A stretch of 30,440 bases of DNA from Ministeria vibrans ATCC 50519 (GCA_943704425.1 CALSCP010000486.1:59034-89473), one strand, 5' to 3'. Counted from the stretch's first letter, positions 19,801 to 30,330 are shown. Notes: generated by a model not told the origin, from the sequence alone. Numbers and translations are program-made.

Positions 19801-22800
19801 AGCGTGAGTTTGAAGGAGGCATTGGACGGCAGGAGTACGAAGCGCTGCTGAAGAAGCTGACGCATGCTGAAGAAGCAACGGTGCGTCTGACTGGCGAGGC
19901 GGCAACGTCGCGTGCGCTGGCTGAGGCAGCTGCTCACGAGCACGAAGCGCTCGAAGAGTTACGACAGCTCGACAACAGTCGTGTGCGATCATTGCACGAG
20001 CGTCTTGAAGATTTGGCGGCCTTCGCAAGTGGACGTACCGAGGCTGCCGTGGTGATTGCTCGCATTGAAGCTGAGCTTGAGAGTGTGCGCGTTGAGCTGA
20101 TGGATTCGCGTCGTCAGTTGAATCTTGCGCGTGCAGAAGGATTGCGATCGGCGGCACACGAGCGGCGATTGGCCCAGCGACTCATTGAGACGGAGTTTGT
20201 TGACTGGGAACGGCGTCATGTGCATCGAGCAATGCTTCGGCGGGCGCGCAAGGAGATCTCGTTGCTGCGCTCGCAGTATGTGGGTACAGTGGCGTCGTTG
20301 GACACGCGCGAGGCACTGCGCACGCGACTTAAGTTGTGTGTGGAACGCGAAGAGCGTGCGGGTAAACTTCTTCGCGAGGCAGGCGAGCAACAGATGGCAG
20401 CGGCGGAGGCAGCGGCAGCGACAGAGCGTGAGCGTGAGCTTGTGCGTGGTCTTGTGGCGACGTTTGGTGATGGTCCTAATGCGGCGAATTTGATGGTACG
20501 TGCGACCGAATGGCATGAGCAGTCGCTGCAGGCGCAACTGGAAAATATGCGAATGCAGAGGCGTTGTGAACACCTTGCAGCGCGACTCGAGGCGTCCGAG
20601 GGTGACATGCGACGCCACGAAGAGCACATGGCGGCCTACGAGGAGCGAGTGGTACAGGCGGAGCGGGAGCGGCACGAAGAGCGTGCGGCGCACGAGCACC
20701 GTGTTCAGCAGCTTGAGAAACGTCTTGAGATACTGGAGGCACAGCGAGCGGCTGCATTGCGTGCGGTGGTGGCAGTGGAAGACGGCGCGGAACTCGTGGG
20801 AGACAATTGTACTGTGGGGTCCTTAGACGAGGTGCTTCCCCAGCGATTGGGCATTGCACTGCAGCGCCTTGAGGAACACGCAGCTGCGTTGGCGGCCAAG
20901 ACAAGTGCAATGGAGTCGTTGCAGAGTGAATTGACGCATGCGGATCAACGAAGTGCGCACGCGGAAGAGGAACTCAGTCGAGTACAGCGACAGCTCAACG
21001 AAACGAAAATTGCATTAGCACGACATGGTGCGGACGAGACGACGGATGCTGCTGACTGGGGTGCGCAGGCGGAAAGGGAGATGCGCCGACGGTACGAAGA
21101 GCAAATGAAGCAACAGCGACGCGTGGCGCAGGACACGGTGGATGGACTGCGACAGGTGCTTGAGCGACGCGAAACAGCCATTGGACGCTACGAAGAGAAG
21201 CTCGCCGAGGCAAATGCAATGGCAGAGCAAGCAGCCAACGACCACGAGCGAGAGGTGCGTCGATTGGAAGATCGGTTGCGTGAAGCGGAGCAAGTGGGTG
21301 CAGTGCTAGCGAGACAGAGAGTAACGGTAGTGGCCGAGCCACAGATGAGCGCTGTCAATGACAATCATGCTGCTGCTGATGATGATGGAGAGTTGCGTGT
21401 GCTTGTGGAGCGATGTCAGAACGCGGAGCGAGCAAGTCGACGAGCGGAGGCAGCAAGACGTACCAGTGAGCAAGAAATAGAGCGATTACGGCGACTGTTG
21501 GAGGATGGCGAGGACCAGGCGAGCGAGTTGAAGCGTCGAGTGGATGCAGCGGAGCGAGAGAGCGCTGTGGTGCGGGCACGGGAACGACGCAACAAGAAGT
21601 CGCGTGGCGGCGATGAAGAGATGAGAGCACGGCTGGAAGAGAGGGAGCGTCAGGTGGAGGAATTGGCAAAAACTGTGAGGCGGTTGCACGAGCAGCAGCA
21701 GGAGCAGCATCAAAAGGACGAGCGACGAATGCAAGTGGAGGAGGAGGAAGAAGAAGAGGAGGAGCGTCGTAATAAGAGGGGGAAGAAAAATGCGACGAAT
21801 GCGACGAGTGTTGCTCGATGTGGGGCATTGGAGAGTGAGCTTGAGGCTCTTCAAGCGCGCGTAGAGCGCATTAACGAAGACTGTTCACGCGCCAAAGGGC
21901 GTGAGAAAACAATGTTGCGCGAGCTGGAAAGAGTGGGTGGCGAAAGAGATGAGTTAAAGCAACGTGTGGAGGAGTTGAGTGCCGCGGAGCGACGCGAGAA
22001 GACAGCTGAAGTGGGCGCGCCGACCACGGAGGAACAAGTGCGCAAGAAGAACCGCGAGCTACGACGGGCGCACGACCAGCTGGCAGGGGTTCGACAAGAG
22101 TTGGAGGAGGAACGTGGAGCAAGCGAGGCACTTCGACAGCGAGTTGGGTCGTTGGGAGACACTGTGCGACGCCTCGAGAGGGAGAAGGACCGACTTGGGG
22201 GACAGGTGCGGCAGCTTGAACGTGCAGCGGCCCAGGCCGCAGCAGCAGCCGACGGTCCTACCAAGGGAAAGAATCGTGCGGCATTGATGAAAGCGGATGT
22301 CAATGAGGAGAAGGTCCGGAGCGCAGACGGGCGATTGCGTGCGGATGTGCTGCGACTGAGACGAGAGTTAGGGGATGCACGAGAGGAAGCACGAGCGGCC
22401 AATGAGAAAGTTAGCAACGTGCAGGTGGAACTGGAGCGGGAGCGAGAGCGGGGCAGGAAAGCAATGGAGACGGTTGCAAAGCTGCGGGTGAAAGCGAGTG
22501 GGGCGGAGGCACAGCGGAAGCAGAAGGAGCAGCTTGAGAGTGAACAAACATCGTCGCGTCAGTTCCAACAGCGGTGTTTGGAGCTGGAAAGGCAGTTGCG
22601 GGACCGGGAGGAGCGTACAGTGGCGCTAGAAGGATTAGTAAAGCGACTGCAGACGCGGGCAGAGGATGGCTCTGATTATGCCGTGTTGATTCGGGAGAAT
22701 GCGCGTCTCAAGAGTGAGCTTGACGCGTTTTCACCGGAATTTTTTGCTGAGCTGGAACAACTCAAGGTGAACTGCCGATTGGCCGTGGAAAAGAACCGCG

Positions 22801-22832
22801 AGTACGAAAGACGGTTGGAAAATCGAGTGTAA
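16896..22832 (+). CDS. CEP290: CEP290, ciliary transition-zone coiled-coil protein
   Basis: Three exons: 16896-17051, 17140-17199 and 17271-22832 (TAA), about 1,925 residues. Almost the whole protein is heptad-rich coiled coil with many Glu, Arg and Leu. What identifies it among coiled coils is a series of collinear family motifs. The start is MAIDWDQV, with VHLVRLLDACRTQL like the family's VIHLFRI segment. Next are STFRDQLRQKNRDL, VDKWNNVLAAKDEEI, STFGLYEAMQEIKEKRTQI, VLDENQELRRKVGV, LEEERVQLREQLR and GLTTEDL. Near the C-terminus is FSPEFFAELEQLKVN, matching the family's FDPSFFEEIEDLKYN. CEP290 forms the links between axoneme and membrane at the ciliary gate. Human CEP290 is about 2,480 residues, so this copy is shorter. 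Nearly all coding sequence is one 5.6 kb exon, which is unusual here. Confidence 0.9.
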
Positions 22833-23007
22833 CAAATGAAAAACGTATTATTATAATTTTGTTGTCGTCGTTGTTGTTGTATGAAACACACACTCACACG
22901 AAGCGAAAAAACAGAGGAAGGAGAGAAAGTGATAAAGAGAGAGAGAGGAGGGAAAAAGAAACAAAGTGATAAAGAGAGAGAGAGAGAGAGGAAGCGAATG
23001 GTAGAGA
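22833..23007. repeat. 3'-3' spacer with GA-rich repeat
   Basis: Spacer between the CEP290 and acyl-CoA synthetase stops. From about 22905 it is GA-rich, with a copy of GAAACAAAGTGATAAAGAG. Reading frames across it are repeat artefacts. Confidence 0.85.
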
Positions 23008-23545
23008 CTACTTTCCGTTGATCTTGGCGTACATCTCGGCAATCTGAGCAGCATAATGCTTCTTAGCGTCCTGTCGCTTGAGCTTGAAGGTGGGTGTCAG
23101 CAGATCGTTCTCGACGGAGAAGAGAGTGCTTTCCAGGTGGAATTCGGCGATCTTTTCAAACCCTTTGAGTTTGCTCTGGGTTGCACACTCGTTGATGGAC
23201 TGTGCAATGAGTTCCTTGACTTTGGGATTCCGCACGACGGACGCAAAGTCAGTCGCGGCAACACCGTTGGCATCGCACCATGGCTTGAGCGTTTCCTCGT
23301 CCGGCACAATAACACCCACCAGTTTGGCCTCAAGCGAATCTCCATGTACATACGCCTAAAAGAGAGAGGCAGTGAGCGAGAAAGAAAGAGGATGCAAATA
23401 CACACTGTGCTCTTACCTGTGCAACGTACGGACTCTTCTGGTAGACCAGTTCAATTTTCTCAGGAGCAACGTACTCTCCTTGAGCAAGTTTGAAGATGTT
23501 CTAAAGACACAAGTGAAAAGTATTCAGAGTCAAATCGAGTAGCAA

Positions 23546-23608
<63 letters not shown>

Positions 23609-23900
23609 CGAAAGTGAGTAAAAAGGATACCTTTTTGCGGTCGATGATCTTGAGAGTTCCGTCAGGCTGCCACTGACCAATGTCGCCCGAGTGAAGCCAT
23701 CCGTCTGCATCAAGTGCCTCGGCGGTCTTCTCGGGCATTTTGAGATACCCAATGAAGATATTGGGGCCACGGAAGCAGATCTGAGAGAAAGGGGGAGAGT
23801 CGAGAGTCAGAGAAAGGAAGAGACAAAAAAAAAGAGAAGAGGGAGAAAGAAACAAAGTAATAGAGAGAGAGAGAAAGGAGGGAGAAAGAAACAAAGTAAT

Positions 23901-23981
<81 letters not shown>

Positions 23982-25609
23982 GGAGAAAGAACAAAGTGAT
24001 AGAGAGCGAGAGAGATAAGAGGAGAAAGAAACAAAGTGATAGAGAGAGAGAGATGCACTCATAGCGACTTGATGAGATTCCAATACCTCCCCTTGTTCTG
24101 GTGTAGACGCGCTTGTGTAGTTCATCTCTGGAACATCAACCAGTTTGATTTCGTTGCAGGGGAATGGCGCGCCAACGTGGTTCACAGAGTAGTCGCCCAT
24201 AAGACCTGCAAAGTGACAATAGAAAGAGTAAGACAGCGAGTAAATAAGTGTGCTTAGTGTGTACTTAGAGTGGACCCAGCACTGGTCTCAGTCTGTCCGT
24301 ATCCCTCGAAGACCTAAAATGGGTAAACAAACGATTAAAAATGTCACCAAGAATGAGAGAAAAAGAATGATAAGACAAGCAAACAGTGGAAAAAGTGCGT
24401 GGGTGTTAGTGCTTTGTGAGCACTAAGCGTGATAATTGTGTAATGCGTTGTACTAAGTATCTTTCGTGTACTAAAAATGTATGCTTTTGTTTTTTTTTTT
24501 TAAAAAAACGTACCTCACAGCCAAAGACGACACGCAGAAACTGAATAACGTCGCCTGAGATGGGAGCAGCGCCCGTCACCATGGCGCGCACGCGGCCACC
24601 GAGACGCGCCTTCATCTTCTTGAACACTAGTGTGTCGTATAGGAAATGGCTCAGTGTCCCTTTTGTGACCATGTTGTGTTTCTATCGTGAATATGTTCAG
24701 TGAAACATCTCTTTTGCTCGAAGTGAGATATATTATACCTTTTTGGCAAGTGCCTTCTCAACAAGATTGCGTTTTCCCTCGGGGAGGGCAGCGACAGTGG
24801 CGAGGATTTTGTCGTAGATACGGTTGAAGAGACGCGGGACACTGGGGAAAATGGTGGGACGGAGCACAGCAAGGTCCTCCGTCAGCTTCAGGACGTTGCC
24901 CTAGTAGAGGGGAGGCAAAAGAGTGAGTGATGTGTTTGGTAACAAGAGCAATCAGTGCGCGAGTAACAATGAGTGAGGGCATCATTCGCACGTGGGTGCG
25001 CACACTTGTGAAGTGAGTGCGGACAGCAAGTGCGTACTTGATAGAATCCAATGCGGGCGCCGGCGGCAAGAATGCCATTAGCAATGAGGCGCTCAAAGAC
25101 GTGCGCCAAGGGAAGGTACGAGCAGTGGCAGTCCTGGACAAAAACGCGTACATGCACAAAGACAAAAGAGAGTTAGGCATGCGACAAAAACGCTGAAGAG
25201 GTAGGTTACACGCGTACCTTTGATGTGATTTGGTAGAATTTTTTGTTCTCTGCAAGAAGCTGCATGGCGGAGATGTCAGCAACAAGATTGCCGTGGGTGA
25301 GGACAGCGCCTTTGGGAACACCAGTAGTGCCGGAGGTGTAGCAGATGGTGGCGACGTCAGCGGGCTGCGAGATGGTCGCCAATAGTAAGAGGGTTAGGGT
25401 AAGTGTATAGGGGGTTAAGAGGCGAGACTTGCCTTGGGGGGCACATGAGGCTTGCGGTTGGCCTCGCCGAGAATTTCAAGGGCGCCCAGGGTGTGTGCTT
25501 GAATGTTGCACTCGGCACAAAGTGCTTTGATCTCAGCGGGGACTTCGCTCACGTCACACAACACAATGTGTTTAATGTTCAGCGCACTCTTGGGCAGGAC
25601 CTATCACAG

Positions 25610-25685
<76 letters not shown>

Positions 25686-26409
25686 AAAACCAAAGTGATA
25701 GAGAGAGAAAGAGAGAAAGAAAAGGTATAGAGAGAAATTGATAGAGAGAGAGAAAGAAACAAAGTGGTCAGAACTGTGTTTCTTGTTTGCAATAGTATGT
25801 ATGTATGTGTGTGTGGGTGTGGGGTATGAGTATAAGTATGATATGCTACCTTTTTGACGACGGCGGCCTCGCAGACAAGCACACGCAGCTCCGTCTGTTG
25901 GACGATGTGGTCTGTAGCCTCTTCGCCCAGCGTGTCGTACAGTGTCACGAGCGACAGGGAGTACGCATAGCACGCCTGACAAGATCATACACACGTACGT
26001 AATTGGTATCAGACCAGCACTGAGACCTCGTAAGTAAAGTCTGTACCTGCTCAGTGATGATCCATTCTGCGCTGTTCTTTGCGAAAATGCCAACGTAATC
26101 GCCGGGCGAGAGGCCAAGACCGACAAAGGCCGAGCCCACGTTGGTCATGCGCATCTGCACTGTGGCGTACGTGTCCCAGATGTACTTGCCGTACGCTTCG
26201 CCGACTTTCTCGCGGGTGCCCAGGCACGGGCGGTCTGTGCTGAGACGCACACCCCGCACAAACATGTCGTACATGGTCGCTACGCCCGTAAAGTGCTGTG
26301 CAACAAGCGGACCATTCTTCACAAGCTGGCTGCGACGTGCGAGTCCTTCACCAGGAATCTTGCCGCTGTTGACGTTAACATGTTAATGTGTGTGTGTGTG
26401 TGTGTGTGA

Positions 26410-26505
<96 letters not shown>

Positions 26506-26524
26506 CAAAGTGATAGAGAGAGAG

Positions 26525-26555
<31 letters not shown>

Positions 26556-27102
26556 AACAAAGTGATAGAGAGAAAAACAAAGTGATAGTCAGTTGGAATT
26601 GCGACACATTGAATGAAGGTCGCAAGCACCCATTGAGGGCAGGGAGCAGGTAGACGGAGGCAAGGTGCGCTCATGGGATGGGAGTTTGGAAAAAAACGCA
26701 AAAAAAAGGGAATTGTGTTTGTCAGAGGTTGATTCGTCGACGAATGAAGACACGGGTGGACGCAGGACGCTAATGAAGACTGGCAAAAGGGGATCGGGGT
26801 GGAGAGAGAGAGCGGGAGAGCGTTGAGAAAGCGTCACGAACACAATAGGGATTGAGAGAAATGAGATGTTTTTGATATGGAAAAAAAGAGAAGGAGAGGC
26901 CCGAATCTGGGCAAAGCGCCTCGGAATGGCATCGAGGAAGGCTGGTAGCCGGCCAAGGTGTGTGTGCGAGGGGCGAATGGGGTGGGGTTCCGTACGTTTC
27001 GACGACATAGCTTTTGAGTTGATCAGTGGTTGCGGGTGCTGCGCGCGTGTGGGGCGCGATCTGGTTGCCCAGTCCACCTCCATCGAGGATAGCATTGCTC
27101 AT
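23008..27102 (-). CDS. ACSL: Long-chain acyl-CoA synthetase (AMP-forming)
   Basis: Thirteen exons: 27102-26996, 26365-26047, 25975-25850, 25600-25433, 25364-25218, 25133-25038, 24900-24739, 24681-24514, 24313-24265, 24205-24087, 23780-23631, 23500-23417 and 23355-23008 (TAG). All phases fit and give 680 residues, close to the usual length. Motifs in order are [15 protein letters not shown], the P-loop [13 protein letters not shown] (about residue 247), [46 protein letters not shown] with the ATP-ribose-binding Asp, IIDRKK and [14 protein letters not shown] with the hinge and fatty-acid gate region. The enzyme activates long-chain fatty acids to acyl-CoA via acyl-AMP. There is no C-terminal peroxisomal signal (ends INGK). 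Intron 4 uses a GC donor. Four introns hold long microsatellites. Confidence 0.97.
23549..23606. repeat. (TG)n microsatellite in an ACSL intron
   Basis: A pure TG run of nearly 60 bp, which is CA on the coding strand, in the 130 bp intron between exons 23631 and 23500. Confidence 0.95.
23815..24052. repeat. GA-rich compound repeat in an ACSL intron
   Basis: A pure (GA)n run at about 23903-23978, flanked on both sides by four copies of a GAAACAAAGTGATAGAGAG-like unit (23840s, 23885s, 23985s, 24025s). On the coding strand this is a polypyrimidine tract. Confidence 0.93.
25612..25770. repeat. GA-rich compound repeat in an ACSL intron
   Basis: A pure (GA)n run at about 25614-25681, followed by AACCAAAGTGATAGAGAG and a second degenerate copy near 25755. 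Confidence 0.93.
26385..26590. repeat. (TG)n/(GA)n compound repeat in ACSL intron 1
   Basis: A short TG run is followed by about 85 bp of pure GA (to about 26498) and three copies of the AAACAAAGTGATAGAGAG unit. It lies in the 630 bp first intron at 26366-26995. The remaining 400 bp of this intron shows nothing else recognisable. Confidence 0.93.
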
Positions 27103-27235
27103 CGTGTAGGATATGTATTATGTGTATCTGAAGCAAAAAACGATAGTGTTTTAAGCCTTTTATTTACTTCCGATCACTCACCGCACACTCACCGCACTCA
27201 CTCACTCTCTCCCTCTCCTATTATGACGTATTCAA

Positions 27236-28441
27236 TTATAGGCTGTTGTATAGGTTTACAATGTCTTGTACAGCATTGGCATGGGTGGCCATTGTCTCGG
27301 GCTCCATGCCAAAGCGTTCGTAGTGGTGTACAAAGGCACGCGCAGCAAGCTTTGCTTGAGCATCCGCAACGAGCGGTTGGAGGAGCGAGACGATTTGAGA
27401 CGAGTTGGAACAGAGAGTAAGGCTGCCAGTGACTGTTTTCGATTCCTTAAGGGGTGCCAGAGCATACTGGGTGACAAGCGGTTCGGCCCAGGAGGTAAAG
27501 TTTAGGGCCTTTTCAATGCGACACGAGATGTCATGGTGGGCAGTGAGAAAGGCAGCGGAGTGACCACGGACTGTGAGTTGTGCGGCCAGCGAGGCTGTTG
27601 GACGTGTGTAGAGGCGTAGCAGGGAGGTGGTCGTATCGGACCAGGAGCGGGCGTCAGAGGGAGTCCCTACTCTTCGATGCGCTGTTCGCGTGTCGATGAA
27701 TTTGAAGTTGGGCGAGGGAACGAGCGTAACGAGGCTGTCCCAGCGTGAGGAGGTCGTCAGCAAAGGATCTTCGTTCCACAAGTTGATGGGGAGCAGGACG
27801 TTGCGCAGGCGCAGTGCTAGGGTGTCGTTGAGATGGGCAACGGTCGTCGTTGAGGGAGACGCACTAAGACGGGACGAGGACTGGTGGGTGCGGAGAAGCT
27901 CGTCGTTGGAGAAGTAGTAGATTGAATCGGCCAGGGCAGCCACGTGGGCCACCGACAGCACCGTGTTGTACGCTTGGAGCGGTGTTTCGCCACCGTGAAA
28001 AGCGGCAATTGACACGCACGCAAGAAGCACCGAAGGGAAGGCATCTCGAAGCTCCTGCGCAATGCGGGCACCCAGGCCAGCTCCAGTGCCCCCCGCAAGG
28101 CTGTGTGCCATGAGAATATCAGCGTGGTCATCGAGCCGTTCCAACGTACGACGGACAAGTTCGCACGTTTTGCTTGCCGTCGCTGTATCAGCAAACCCCA
28201 TCGCGAAATTGGCGCCCTTTCCCGCGCGTCCTCTCACAATGTGATCTTCTGTGTACATGGCGGCAACGGGGCATCGCGAGCGTCGTGTTAGTGCCTCAAG
28301 AACTTTACGTTCTGAGTCGACCAGAATGCAATTGGAAACGCACTCCTCCGCAAACACTGGGCTCTGATCGTGCGTCAGCCGCCACACCGCATCCATCACC
28401 TGGTTACCGCATTGTCCTATTTGAAGAGTTACAGTAGGCAT
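27236..28441 (-). CDS. TUBD1: Delta-tubulin
   Basis: A single exon of 401 residues. The start MPTVTLQIGQCGNQV has the tubulin N-terminal GQCGNQ nucleotide motif. KGANFAMGF lies near residue 78 and the tubulin signature LAGGTGAGLG at about 115-124 (usually GGTGSG). I assign it to delta rather than alpha, beta, gamma or epsilon from three points: the start, which resembles the delta MSIVTVQLGQCGNQ; LVPSPNFKFIDTR, which resembles delta LVPHPEFKML; and the end FVHHYERFGMEPETM to VQDIVNLYNSL, which resembles the delta tail. Delta-tubulin is needed for triplet microtubules in centrioles and basal bodies. At 401 residues it is some 50 shorter than human, mainly in the region after the first strand. 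It lies 133 bp from the ACSL start and has no intron. Confidence 0.9.
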   Translation of the reverse strand: MPTVTLQIGQCGNQVMDAVWRLTHDQSPVFAEECVSNCILVDSERKVLEALTRRSRCPVAAMYTEDHIVRGRAGKGANFAMGFADTATASKTCELVRRTLERLDDHADILMAHSLAGGTGAGLGARIAQELRDAFPSVLLACVSIAAFHGGETPLQAYNTVLSVAHVAALADSIYYFSNDELLRTHQSSSRLSASPSTTTVAHLNDTLALRLRNVLLPINLWNEDPLLTTSSRWDSLVTLVPSPNFKFIDTRTAHRRVGTPSDARSWSDTTTSLLRLYTRPTASLAAQLTVRGHSAAFLTAHHDISCRIEKALNFTSWAEPLVTQYALAPLKESKTVTGSLTLCSNSSQIVSLLQPLVADAQAKLAARAFVHHYERFGMEPETMATHANAVQDIVNLYNSL

Positions 28442-28639
28442 ACAAGTAAATAATTGGTTAATTTGGTTAATTTACTCTCTGATTACAGATTAGGGGAAGG
28501 AGTTTACTTGCAACGATGAGTCAGTCCTAAAAATGAGTACTTTGTCTGTCTCAACTCACGCCTGAGCCTTTTGCTTGTTTTTAGTTCTCGAGGTAGGGTT
28601 TGCAAAATGATAACAAATGACAAGTTGAGGCGGATGCTT

Positions 28640-29452
28640 TCATTTTGATGCATAGCCGGCGATGTGTGGGCGAATGATGGCTAGGAAGAATGGAACCTTT
28701 GCGTCAAAGGACTCGGCCTGGACCGACGTGAAACCAGCTGCATTGATGAGTTGCAGTGTGGTGCGGTCTGGCTCGCACCCATCGCCGACCCAGGCCCACG
28801 GCGCCTTGATTGCCGTCTGGAGGGAGCGCAGTGGGCTCTCTTTGGGCTCAGCTGCGACGTGTTCGATGAAGTAGAAGCGTCCGTTGGGTTTGAGCACACG
28901 GACAACCTCCTTGAGTGCGCGAGGGACGTCGGCAACCGAGCAGAGCACGAGCGTCGAGACGACCACGTCGACCGAGGCGTCTTCGAAGGGCAGTGCCTCA
29001 GCAGAGCCCTCGACAAGCTTGTCCAAACTCAGGTGGTCGTGCTTGGCAATCTCGTCGACGAGGTACTGCTCCATGAACGGGTTAGGCTCTACTCCAATCA
29101 CGCGGGCGCCTTTCGGGTAGAACTGAGAGAGAGAAAGAGAGAGTGAGTGTGTGTCTGTGAGTGGATTGATCAGTGAGTGTGTGTGAGTCGTGTGCACTAC
29201 CTTGAAATTCGCACCAGTGCCAATGCCAATCTCCACAATGGTGGAGTTCTCAGGGATCGTAGAGAAGAGGTCCTGTTTGCGCGTGAGCTGGCCCATTCCC
29301 ATTGAGAGTTTCTGCATCACAAAGGCAAAGCTGCGCTTTCTTTGGACATCCACAGACGCCCGAAACGACGGCACGGTGTTGTACGCAAGTGGCAGTGCAA
29401 TAGACAGACACGCCACCGCGAGAGCAGCGCGACCAAGAAACTTGACAAGCAT
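28640..29452 (-). CDS. METTL7: METTL7-type SAM-dependent methyltransferase with N-terminal membrane anchor
   Basis: Two exons, 29452-29201 and 29122-28640 (TGA), give 244 residues, the same length as human METTL7A. The intron at 29123-29200 happens to stay in frame, so an unspliced reading would insert a Ser/Leu repeat. An N-terminal hydrophobic segment (about residues 7-25) acts as a membrane anchor. The SAM site is EIGIGTGANFKFYPKGARV, followed by VEPNPFMEQYL, EALPFEDASVDVVVSTLVLC, EVVRVLKPNGRFYFIEHVAAE, GDGCEPDRTT and the end RPHIAGYA. These match METTL7A/B, ER and lipid-droplet proteins, one of which methylates thiols. The substrate here is not known. Its ATG is 36 bp from the ATG of the divergent dehydrogenase. 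Confidence 0.88.
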   Translation of the reverse strand: MLVKFLGRAALAVACLSIALPLAYNTVPSFRASVDVQRKRSFAFVMQKLSMGMGQLTRKQDLFSTIPENSTIVEIGIGTGANFKVVHTTHTHSLINPLTDTHSLSLSLSQFYPKGARVIGVEPNPFMEQYLVDEIAKHDHLSLDKLVEGSAEALPFEDASVDVVVSTLVLCSVADVPRALKEVVRVLKPNGRFYFIEHVAAEPKESPLRSLQTAIKAPWAWVGDGCEPDRTTLQLINAAGFTSVQAESFDAKVPFFLAIIRPHIAGYASK

Positions 29453-29488
29453 TGAATAAAAATCTAATCATTTCAATTTCGTTTCGTG
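29453..29488. promoter_or_regulatory. Very short divergent 5' region between METTL7-like and SDR genes
   Basis: Only 36 bp separate the two start codons, and the stretch is AT-rich. Both core promoters must overlap each other or the coding exons. No specific motif is visible. Confidence 0.5.
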
Positions 29489-30330
29489 ATGGGTCTCTGT
29501 CGGAAAATTGTGAGCGTCTCGGTGGTTTTCCTTGCGATTTGGCTTTGGAATGACACGTCTGGATTTGGCCATGTGTATTTCGATGCGAGTATGGCGTGCG
29601 TTGTGCGTGTTTTGGGTTGTTGACGTGTGGTTTTGTGGTGTGCGCTCGCGTGCAGGTTCGTTGGGTGGAAAGCGCGTTGTGGTGTGCGGCGCCAGCGACG
29701 GAATTGGGGCAGAGATGGCGAAGCACTATGCATCAGGCGGTGCGCATGTTGTGATTGCGGCGCGCACACGTTCAAAGTTGGAGAAGGTACAAAGGGAGAG
29801 AGAGAGAGAGAGAGAGAGAAGAGAGAGATGGTCTCGGCGTGCGCGTTTCGTTGATGCGCTGTTTGCGCTCTCAATAGGTCGCCGCCGAGTGCGCAGCGCT
29901 TGGAGCCGCGTCCATCAACATTGTTGCAGTTGATGTTGGCAGCGAGGCGGGGTGCGAGGAGCTCATTCGCGCGTCTGTAGAGCATCTTGGAGGCGACATT
30001 GACATCTTCGCTCTGATGCACGTCAAGCATTGGTTCAAGGCGCTCCAAGATGTGTACCTCCACTCAAATATGCACCCTCTCTCCCCTTCCTAGCCCCTAA
30101 CCACAGCCTCCTGTTGCTTTTTGCAGTGGATCCTTTGCGGAAATCAAAGAGTCGCTGACCATCAACCTGTTCAGCTATCTCTACTTGGCCCGTCTCGTTC
30201 TGCCTCTGCTCAAACAGTCGCGCGGGAATCTCATTGTGTCGACCAGTTTTGCCGGCAAGTCCGGCATCCCCTATGTTGCTCCTTACTCGGCAGCTAAGCA
30301 CGCAATGCACGGGTACTTTGAGAGTCTCAG
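29489..30330 (+). CDS. Membrane-anchored short-chain dehydrogenase/reductase, 11-beta-HSD-like (3' incomplete)
   Basis: Four exons in the window: 29489-29588, 29656-29786, 29878-30053 and 30127-30330. Phases fit, and the next donor (AG|GTACAC) opens an intron that runs off the window. About 203 residues are seen. An N-terminal hydrophobic anchor (residues 5-20) is followed by the Rossmann motif VVVCGASDGIG, where the usual first Thr is Cys, then AHVVIAARTRSKLEK. The catalytic tetrad is complete: Asn in LTINLFSYL, Ser in LIVSTSFAGKSG, and Tyr and Lys in YSAAK. The layout (anchor, then TGASxGIG, then EVNFLSYV-like, then YSxSK) is that of 11-beta-hydroxysteroid dehydrogenase type 1 and related ER/lipid-droplet SDRs. 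The substrate cannot be told from sequence. The C-terminal part is missing. Confidence 0.87.
29796..29828. repeat. Short (GA)n microsatellite in an SDR intron
   Basis: A GA run shortly after the donor of the intron at 29787-29877. Confidence 0.9.

Noticed and set aside
25385-25402. Telomere-like GGGTTAGGG in an ACSL intron, and similar bits at about 9592-9620
   Set aside because: There are only one or two units. On the coding strand they read CCCTAACCC in introns, where CTAAC is an ordinary branch-point-like sequence. There is no array, so I do not call interstitial telomere repeat.
26589-27095. Minus-strand ORF of 168 codons over ACSL intron 1
   Set aside because: It overlaps exon 1 in another frame and has no recognisable domain.
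29123-29200. METTL7-like protein read through as 270 residues without an intron
   Set aside because: The extra stretch is a Ser/Leu repeat with GT-AG borders. Removing it joins GTGANFK to FYPKGARV, exactly as in the family.
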